Part shown: piece after piece, positions 1-4,400 of the stretch
How positions within the stretch are numbered: the stretch's first letter is position 1
How the letters are laid out: every line of letters begins with the position of its first letter
Assembly: GCA_947463165.1 (NCBI GenBank)
Contig: CANHSW010000144.1
Location: 1 to 5,979, forward strand
Source of the DNA: Cyanobacteriota bacterium
Lineage (GTDB): Bacteria; Cyanobacteriota; Cyanobacteriia; PCC-6307; Cyanobiaceae
Length of the DNA: 5,979 nucleotides
Direction of reading: 5' to 3'
Made by a program: the position numbers and the translations under genes
Notes under the pieces: model-generated
The model's input: the letters and a program-made list of their open reading frames with translations, nothing else
Databases searched by the model: none
Told to the model about the DNA's origin: nothing

Positions 1-123
1 AAGATTACCCAATCCCAGGGATAAAGGTGCAAAAATCAGATCAGGGTGATCCTGTTGCCGCCGGCAGCCAGCCAGGCATTGAGTAAAGTGATGTCAGCGC
101 TGCCACCGGTGTTGGTAACTTGG
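1..123. repeat. Perfect 123-bp direct repeat, copy 1
   Basis: Positions 1-123 are identical base for base to 1066-1188 (offset 1,065 bp). The repeat covers the last 29 codons and stop of gene A plus all visible 3' flank. The two copies diverge at position 124 (G against A). The left limit cannot be seen because the window begins inside it. Confidence 0.95.
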
Positions 124-785
124 GTGTAGGTGCCAGCAGTGGCGCCTGCGAGAGTGAAGTCGGCGGCGTTGATAACGGTGCCGCCGCTAAATGCGAAAGT
201 ATTAGGGTCGAAAGTGCCACCAATGATCAAGGTGTCATTGGCTATGGTGAATTGAGTGACTAGAAGGTCGGTTGCAACACTACCAGTGGCAAAGATAATG
301 GTATCGTTGCCTTCTGTGGTGGGGCTGGGTGAGGCACCAGTGGCGGCAATTTGGCCGCCATTTATAGTGCCTTGGACCGCAATAAGATCGCTACCAATAC
401 TGCCGCTAAAAATTGTGCTCGTGGCAGTGACGCCGGTGCTAATCACCAGGGTGTCGTTGCCACCGCCGGCTTGAAAGCTATATCCAGTGACGTTGGCATT
501 CACTTTGGCAATGTCATTGCCACCGCCGAGGATTACGGACTTGTTGGCAATTGGGTCAGCAGTGGTAGCGGTCAAGGTCGTGTTGACGATTAAGCTATCA
601 TTGCCAGCCTTGGTATCAAAACCTGTGGCAGTAATGCCAGTGCCGGTGATGGTAACTGTATCATTGGCGTTAAAATTTACAGGTGCTCCAGTGCCTGCTG
701 TAACCGCTGAAAATGAGCTGTTATCGGTGGTCTCGTAGGTGCCACTATAATAAGAGGTGGTGGCAAGAGTAAGAGTGTTAGGCAT
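36..785 (-). CDS. Short RTX-like repeat protein, array copy A
   Basis: This 249-aa protein is probably a secreted or cell-surface calcium-binding beta-solenoid. Seen: Gly-Asn/Ser-Asp motifs followed by alternating hydrophobic residues near residues 61-67 (GNDSLIV), 87-95 (GGGNDIAKV), 107-115 (GGGNDTLVI), 131-137 (GSDLIAV) and 159-164 (GNDTII). They are spaced roughly 20-28 residues apart, so each could form one turn of a parallel beta-roll. Thr is about one residue in five; there is no Cys, one Trp (238), three Lys and one Arg, so the protein is strongly acidic. There is no Sec signal peptide or membrane segment. The C-terminus, LLNAWLAAGGNRITLI, is shared with copy B and in outline with copy C. 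The ATG at 785 is supported by the identical MPNTLTL start in B; no Shine-Dalgarno sequence precedes it. Known of the family: RTX repeats bind Ca2+ and mark type I secretion substrates. The exact function is unknown, and the short inter-motif spacing is not that of classical nonapeptide arrays. Confidence 0.85.
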   Translation of the reverse strand: MPNTLTLATTSYYSGTYETTDNSSFSAVTAGTGAPVNFNANDTVTITGTGITATGFDTKAGNDSLIVNTTLTATTADPIANKSVILGGGNDIAKVNANVTGYSFQAGGGNDTLVISTGVTATSTIFSGSIGSDLIAVQGTINGGQIAATGASPSPTTEGNDTIIFATGSVATDLLVTQFTIANDTLIIGGTFDPNTFAFSGGTVINAADFTLAGATAGTYTQVTNTGGSADITLLNAWLAAGGNRITLI

Positions 786-802
786 TGGTTGAAGAGGGGA
801 TG

Positions 803-808
803 ATTTTA
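803..808 (-). promoter_or_regulatory. Candidate -10 box for gene A
   Basis: TAAAAT on the minus strand matches a sigma-70-type -10 (TATAAT) at five of six positions. It would give a very short leader of about 12 nt before the ATG at 785. The -35 at normal spacing is poor (GTAGTT), so this promoter would need an activator or may not be real. The inverted repeat 813-837 covers the -35 position. Confidence 0.25.
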
Positions 809-812
809 AATC

Positions 813-837
813 AAATGAGTCAGCAAACTACTCATTT
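813..837. promoter_or_regulatory. Operator-like inverted repeat upstream of gene A
   Basis: A perfect 8-bp inverted repeat, AAATGAGT (813-820) and ACTCATTT (830-837), has a 9-nt spacer. It sits just upstream of the candidate -10 of gene A, where a dimeric regulator could bind, and could alternatively form an RNA hairpin. It is absent from the equivalent position ahead of gene B, so if functional it would give A separate control. Confidence 0.4.
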
Positions 838-935
838 CGGCGAGTCAGCTGCTTACACGAGCCATCATTGCGGCAAAACGCAGCAACGGCTAGGGTTCTG
901 AAGCCAAAACTGCGGCGAAGGCGGAAATCGAGCAA

Positions 936-951
936 CTCAATGCGCATAGAG
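936..951. promoter_or_regulatory. Palindrome in the upstream block of A (one mismatch)
   Basis: CTCAATGCGCATAGAG is a 16-bp palindrome with one mismatched pair. Its counterpart ahead of gene B (2004-2019) is perfect. The distance to the neighbouring CCCATGGG palindrome is 15 nt in both copies, as expected for a retained protein-binding site, although recent duplication alone could also explain it. Confidence 0.4.
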
Positions 952-1025
952 GACAGTCTTAACCCTCCCATGGGCAGACGCTGACCTGGCCGCTGCTGCC
1001 ACAGCAGGCGATCAGGGCGGCCCAT

Positions 1026-1051
1026 AAAAAAGCCAGGCCTAAGCCTGGCTT
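1026..1051 (-). terminator. Intrinsic terminator of RTX-like gene B
   Basis: On the minus strand an 8-bp perfect stem (AGCCAGGC/GCCTGGCT, plus-strand arms 1031-1038 and 1043-1050, 4-nt loop) is followed directly by a run of six T. It lies about 50 bp after the stop codon of gene B and just before the upstream region of gene A. It should therefore end the B transcript and leave A dependent on its own promoter. The other side of the stem has no T-run, so it acts on the minus strand only. Confidence 0.9.
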
Positions 1052-1065
1052 AAATAGTTTATCCA

Positions 1066-1188
1066 AAGATTACCCAATCCCAGGGATAAAGGTGCAAAAA
1101 TCAGATCAGGGTGATCCTGTTGCCGCCGGCAGCCAGCCAGGCATTGAGTAAAGTGATGTCAGCGCTGCCACCGGTGTTGGTAACTTGG
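1066..1188. repeat. Perfect 123-bp direct repeat, copy 2
   Basis: This is the partner of 1-123, covering the C-terminal codons of gene B, its stop and 35 bp of 3' flank up to near the terminator. Perfect identity here, with scattered differences through the rest of the genes, suggests recent duplication followed by uneven gene conversion, or selection on the tail-coding region. Confidence 0.95.
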
Positions 1189-1859
1189 AAATAGGTGCCA
1201 GTAGTGGCGCCAGCTTCAGTGAAGTCGGCGGCGTTGATAACAGTGCCGCCCGAGAAGCTTTCACCGGTGAAAATAGCACCGATAATCAAGGCGTCATTGG
1301 CTATGCTAAATTGATTGATAAGAACTCCGGATACAATGCTGGTATCCGCAAAGACGATGGTGTCATTGCCATCAGCGGCGGGATTTGGGTTGTTAGCACT
1401 GACGCCACTAGAGGCGGCAATTTGGCCGCCATTTATAGTGCCTTTCACGGCAATAAGGTCGGCACCAATATTTCCGCTAAAAGTTGTATTCGTGGCGGTT
1501 ACGCCGGTGCTGATCACCAGGGTATCGTCACCACCACCAGCTTGGAAATTATATCCAGTGACGTTGGCATTAACTTTGGCAATGTCATCGCCACCGCCGA
1601 GGATTACGGATCTGTTGACAAGGGGGTCGGCGTTGCTAGCGGTCAAGGTCGTGTTGACGATCAAGACATCATCGCCAGCCTTGGTATCAAAACCTGTGGC
1701 GGTAATGCCAGTGCCAGTGATGGTAACTGTATCATTCTTATTGAAAGTTACAGGTTGTGGATTGCTGCCGGAAGTTACCGCTGAGAAGCCTGTATTATCG
1801 GTGCTCAGGTAGGTGCCACCATAATAAGAGCCGGTGCCAAGGGTAAGGGTGTTAGGCAT
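1101..1859 (-). CDS. Short RTX-like repeat protein, array copy B
   Basis: This 252-aa protein is a close paralogue of copy A, with the same start (MPNTLTL), the same repeat order and the same tail (LLNAWLAAGGNRITLI). The motifs here read AGDDVLIV (61-68), GGGDDIAKV (88-96), GGGDDTLVI (108-116), GADLIAV (132-138) and GNDTIVF (164-170). The middle Asn of A's first three motifs is Asp in B. The segments around residues 148-180 and 194-201 differ most from A in sequence and length, while the core coils and the C-terminal 29 residues are nearly or fully identical. There is no signal peptide, no Cys and one Trp (241). A terminator follows the gene and another precedes its upstream region, so it is probably monocistronic. 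As with A, the likely role is a secreted Ca2+-binding beta-solenoid; the specific function is unknown. Confidence 0.85.
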   Translation of the reverse strand: MPNTLTLGTGSYYGGTYLSTDNTGFSAVTSGSNPQPVTFNKNDTVTITGTGITATGFDTKAGDDVLIVNTTLTASNADPLVNRSVILGGGDDIAKVNANVTGYNFQAGGGDDTLVISTGVTATNTTFSGNIGADLIAVKGTINGGQIAASSGVSANNPNPAADGNDTIVFADTSIVSGVLINQFSIANDALIIGAIFTGESFSGGTVINAADFTEAGATTGTYFQVTNTGGSADITLLNAWLAAGGNRITLI

Positions 1860-2080
1860 TGGTTAAGGGGGGGCTGAAGCGAAATGTGTAAGCCGCCAAC
1901 GTGTTGCCGCGAATCGGCTTCCAACATGCATCATTATTGCAGCACTTTGCAGCAAGCAGAGGCTTCCGAAACCAAAATTGCGGCGAAGGCGTAAATCGAA
2001 CAACTCAATGCGCATTGAGGACTTTTCTCGCCCTCCCATGGGCAGACGCTGACCTGGACTCTGTTGCCACAAGATGCAAT
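1860..2080 (-). promoter_or_regulatory. Upstream/leader region of gene B, paralogous to that of A
   Basis: It lies between the C terminator and the start of B, so it should hold the B promoter. The half far from the gene matches the A upstream region, with the 27-bp identical block at 2031-2057, CCCATGGG at 2035-2042 and a perfect 16-bp palindrome at 2004-2019. The gene-proximal half has diverged. A possible -10, TACACA (minus strand, 1885-1890), has a TTCGCG 17 nt upstream; both are weak. The gene-adjacent leader is pyrimidine-rich (CCCCCCCTTAACCA before ATG) with no Shine-Dalgarno sequence. Confidence 0.55.
2004..2019. promoter_or_regulatory. Perfect 16-bp palindrome upstream of B
   Basis: CTCAATGCGCATTGAG is fully self-complementary over 16 bp. 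It recurs with one mismatch at 936-951 ahead of gene A, at the same spacing from CCCATGGG. It is a candidate binding site for a dimeric regulator shared by the two cassettes; no regulator gene is visible in the window. Confidence 0.45.
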
Positions 2081-2104
2081 AAAAAAGCCGGTCTAAAGAC
2101 CGGC
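2081..2104 (-). terminator. Intrinsic terminator of RTX-like gene C
   Basis: On the minus strand a 7-bp GC-rich stem (GCCGGTC/GACCGGC, arms 2087-2093 and 2098-2104, 4-nt loop) is followed immediately by six T (2086-2081). It lies about 43 bp past the stop of gene C. It is analogous in position to the B terminator but uses a different stem sequence. Confidence 0.9.
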
Positions 2105-2125
2105 CTTGAGAAGATAAAATTAAGA

Positions 2126-2155
2126 GATCAGATCAGATCAGATCAAATCAGATCA
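2126..2155. repeat. Tandem pentanucleotide repeat (GATCA)x6
   Basis: Six consecutive 5-bp units, five GATCA and one AATCA (2146-2150), span the stop codon (2148-2150) and early 3' flank of gene C. Genes A and B have a shorter version of the same stop context (ATCAGATCAGGG). The tract likely grew by replication slippage from that context. Since it lies at and after the stop codon, changes in copy number downstream would not alter the protein. Confidence 0.85.
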
Positions 2156-2918
2156 GGGTGATGCTGTTGCCTTGGGACAGCCAATCATTGACGTTATCGA
2201 TGGATGCAGAAGAGCCGTCCAGCAAGTTCAAGGTGTTGAACACTTCTGTAGTGGTGATGCTGTAATCAGCAGCACCGAACGAGATGCCATTGATGATCAG
2301 TGTGTCAGATAGGGTTCCGCCAGTAAGGTTGAAGTTGGCGATAGTGACTCCGGTGTCATTGGTACCCCGGAGAACGATGGTGTCGGAGCCATCGGCGGCG
2401 CCGCTGCCGGCGTTGATATTTACGGCAGTAAGGTCTGCAGTGACAAGCAGAGTGTCAGCGCCAGTTCCCAGGTTGATGGCGGTATCTTTGACGTCAGCGG
2501 CAGAGGTTGCAGTGAATTCGTTGATCACCAAGGTGTCATCGCCACCACCCAACTGGATGCTGTAACGCTGAACATACTGATTGACGGTGACGCTGTCATT
2601 GCCACCGCCCAGGTCGATTTTGGAGGCAGCTGCGTTAGAAGGAGCTACGTTATTGCCAATCAGGCTGGCATTCACCAGCAGGGTGTCATTGCCAGCGCCC
2701 AGGTCGAGGCTAACCTTGGTAGCCGTGCCATTGGCGGGATCGGTGAACAGGGTGGCGCTGTTGGCGCCGTTGAAGAAGAAGGTTTCTTGGGTCTGAGTTA
2801 AGCTGCCAATGACAATGGTGTCATTAACTTTGGTGTTGTCAACAACCGTGTAGTCGGCTGTGGTGTTGTAAGTGGCGTTATTAAAGCCTGAGCCGCCGAG
2901 GGTAAGGGTGGTGGGCAT
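2148..2918 (-). CDS. Short RTX-like repeat protein, array copy C (divergent)
   Basis: This 256-aa protein is the most diverged paralogue but the one with the clearest RTX signature: LGAGNDTLLVN (73-83), LGGGNDSVTVN (103-113), LGGGDDTLVIN (123-133), LGTGADTLLVT (150-160) and DGSDTIVL (177-184). These resemble the hemolysin-type GGxGxDxL motif, here one per coil of about 20-30 residues. The start MPTTLTLGG and the tail NDWLSQGNSITLI match copies A and B, which argues for a common export or assembly signal at the C-terminus. There is no Sec signal, no Cys, one Trp (246), and few Lys/Arg. The CAT at 2916-2918 gives the ATG start, with a pyrimidine-rich leader instead of a Shine-Dalgarno sequence. 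It is followed by its own terminator and is divergent from the TPR-glycosyltransferase gene across about 126 bp. The likely role is an extracellular Ca2+-binding protein; no enzymatic domain is visible. Confidence 0.85.
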   Translation of the reverse strand: MPTTLTLGGSGFNNATYNTTADYTVVDNTKVNDTIVIGSLTQTQETFFFNGANSATLFTDPANGTATKVSLDLGAGNDTLLVNASLIGNNVAPSNAAASKIDLGGGNDSVTVNQYVQRYSIQLGGGDDTLVINEFTATSAADVKDTAINLGTGADTLLVTADLTAVNINAGSGAADGSDTIVLRGTNDTGVTIANFNLTGGTLSDTLIINGISFGAADYSITTTEVFNTLNLLDGSSASIDNVNDWLSQGNSITLI

Positions 2919-3044
2919 GGATGGTTGAGGGGATTGGGTTCTGAGGGGCTGGGCCGACCCTGCGGATCAGGCCTTGCCCCTTACTCGCGGTACTTTCGCC
3001 GCAAACCTGCCACAAAAGTGTTTCAAATGGACAAGGAAGCGCAG
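2919..3044. promoter_or_regulatory. Divergent intergenic region between gene C and the TPR-glycosyltransferase
   Basis: This 126-bp stretch must carry the promoters for both divergent genes, unless the plus-strand gene starts further upstream. I could not find a convincing -35/-10 pair on either strand. It does not resemble the conserved upstream block of A and B. Confidence 0.45.
3033..3039 (+). promoter_or_regulatory. Ribosome binding site fixing the TPR-glycosyltransferase start
   Basis: AAGGAAG lies 5 nt before the ATG at 3045. The alternatives in frame, TTG at 2925, GTG at 3018 and ATG at 3027, have no comparable site. The extra residues they would add look like non-coding sequence, so 3045 is preferred. 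Confidence 0.6.
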
Positions 3045-4400
3045 ATGGGACAAGCGGATGCGCAAGCCGCACAACAGCAGCGGTTAGATGCTCAAACGCT
3101 GACATCGCCGCTCTCGACGGCGGCGGCGATCGACCTGGCGGAAAGTCTCAAGCAGCGGCGGCAACCCCTGGAGGCGGCGGCGATCTACCGGCAGGCCTTG
3201 GCCCACCTGCCCCAAGACCTGCGGCTGCACAACAACCTGGGCGATTGCCTCTGGCTGGCGGATCACCCCTGGGAGGCCCTGGCGCCCCTCCTGGAGGCCA
3301 GCCGCCTGGACCCGCAGCAGCCGCTGCCCCAGCGAGGCCTGGCCAATGTGCTACGGGATCTGAACCGCTTCGAAAAGTCTGCTCACTACTACCTGAAGTC
3401 TTGGCAGCTGGCGGCGGACCCCACCACCGCCTGGAGCCTCAGCCAGATCCTGATCGGCCTGGAGCGCTACGCCGAGGCCTACCGCTGGGCCGAAATCCGC
3501 TTCGCCATGGCCGAAGCCAGCTGCTACCGGCCCCAGCCCTTCTGGCAGGGTCCCCAGGCCGAACCCAACACCCCGCTGCACATCTGGAGCGAACAGGGTT
3601 TTGGTGACACCTTTCAATACCTGCGCTGGCTCATACCCCTCTGCAGCCAGCCCGGCCATCGGGTGCTGGAGGTGGAGCCGCCCCTGGTGAACCTGCTGCG
3701 GCAGGGGCTCAGCTGGCTGGAGCACCCGCCGCTGGTGGAGGCCAAAACCGATTCCCCAGCTCCAATCGCTGGCCGCTCCGTATCGCTGCTCAGCCTGCCC
3801 CATCTCCTGGGCGGAGCACCGCTAACCCCCCAAGCCGGGCCGGCTGGGGCCGCCTACCTACGCATCGCTCCCCAGCCCAGCGGCGGCACAGGCCAGCGCC
3901 AGCCCGGCTCGCCCCGGCTGGGGCTGGTCTGGGCGGCAGGCCGCAAATCAGACGATTGCTTCATCTGGCGCGAATTCATCAAGCGCAGCCTGCCGGCCGA
4001 GCAGCTGCTGGCCCTCAGCGCTGGCCTGGAGGCCAGTGGCGCCGAATTGCACAACCTCCAATTTGGCGCCGATGCCGATTTGATCGATCGTGCCTGGGTT
4101 GGTCGGCTGCAGCCCGACAGCGACTTCCTGGAGCAGGCCCGCCTGATGGCCAACCTGGATCTGGTGATCTCGGTGGATACCGCCACCGCCCATCTGGCCG
4201 GTGCCATGGGTCTGCCCTGCTGGCTGCTGCTGCCCTTCAGCGCCGATCCCCGCTGGTTGCGCCAGCGGCATGATTCAGTTTGGTATCCCAGCGTGAAACT
4301 GTTTCGCCAACCCGCCAGTGGCGACTGGCGGCAGGTGGTCGCGGCGGTGGTTCACAGCTTCCAGCGCCAGGCCGCCACACTCAATTGGCTGGACCCGTGA
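3045..4400 (+). CDS. TPR-containing glycosyltransferase (GT9/OGT-like C-terminal domain)
   Basis: Residues 1-25 are a Gln/Ala-rich lead-in. TPR helices cover about 26-155, with typical spacing in AAIYRQALAHLPQD, LHNNLGDCLW, PLLEASRLDP and YLKSWQLAADP. A linker with FWQGP (166-170) and WSEQGFGDTFQYLRWL (181-196) follows, a sequence typical of bacterial TPR-glycosyltransferase hybrids. The catalytic-type domain has RLGLVWAAGR (291-300), then DLVISVDTATAHLAGAMG (372-389), which resembles the nucleotide-sugar-binding region of GT9/heptosyltransferase-like and OGT-related enzymes, then WYPSVKLFRQ (413-422). The protein is 451 aa, of normal size for the family. It is cytoplasmic, with no signal or membrane segment; donor and acceptor cannot be read from sequence. 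Family members act in surface polysaccharide or protein glycosylation. A later-than-longest start is chosen because of the ribosome binding site at 3033-3039. Base composition is clearly richer in GC than the RTX-like genes. Confidence 0.87.
   Translation: MGQADAQAAQQQRLDAQTLTSPLSTAAAIDLAESLKQRRQPLEAAAIYRQALAHLPQDLRLHNNLGDCLWLADHPWEALAPLLEASRLDPQQPLPQRGLANVLRDLNRFEKSAHYYLKSWQLAADPTTAWSLSQILIGLERYAEAYRWAEIRFAMAEASCYRPQPFWQGPQAEPNTPLHIWSEQGFGDTFQYLRWLIPLCSQPGHRVLEVEPPLVNLLRQGLSWLEHPPLVEAKTDSPAPIAGRSVSLLSLPHLLGGAPLTPQAGPAGAAYLRIAPQPSGGTGQRQPGSPRLGLVWAAGRKSDDCFIWREFIKRSLPAEQLLALSAGLEASGAELHNLQFGADADLIDRAWVGRLQPDSDFLEQARLMANLDLVISVDTATAHLAGAMGLPCWLLLPFSADPRWLRQRHDSVWYPSVKLFRQPASGDWRQVVAAVVHSFQRQAATLNWLDP

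Larger units (their letters stand above)
786..1025 (-). promoter_or_regulatory. Upstream/leader region of gene A, duplicated ahead of gene B
   Basis: The region lies between the B terminator and the start of gene A. Its distal half (roughly 870-990) is closely similar to 1940-2057 ahead of gene B. That includes a 27-bp identical block (963-989 and 2031-2057), an 8-bp palindrome CCCATGGG (967-974) and a near-perfect 16-bp palindrome (936-951). Because A sits after a terminator, its promoter should be here. The start-proximal part differs from that of B, is A/T-richer, and holds a separate inverted repeat. A minus-strand frame (828-1025, 65 codons) is open across the conserved block, but its substitutions against B are mostly non-synonymous, so I read the block as regulatory DNA rather than a gene. 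Confidence 0.6.

Noticed and set aside
1..1188. Insertion sequence or transposon bounded by the 123-bp direct repeats
   Set aside because: There is no transposase and no terminal inverted repeats; the repeats include coding ends of two paralogues, so tandem gene duplication fits better.
1185..1784. Plus-strand open frame of 199 codons inside gene B
   Set aside because: It is antisense to RTX-like gene B, whose frame is conserved in A and C; similar but broken plus-strand frames in A show it is not maintained.
2126..2155. CRISPR-like or regulatory iteron array
   Set aside because: The units are only 5 bp with no spacers and no origin or cas context; a slippage microsatellite explains it.
2925..3044. 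Longer N-terminus for the TPR-glycosyltransferase (TTG at 2925)
   Set aside because: The extra 40 residues (starting RGLGSEGLGRPCG) do not look like protein; there is no ribosome site there, whereas AAGGAAG precedes the ATG at 3045.
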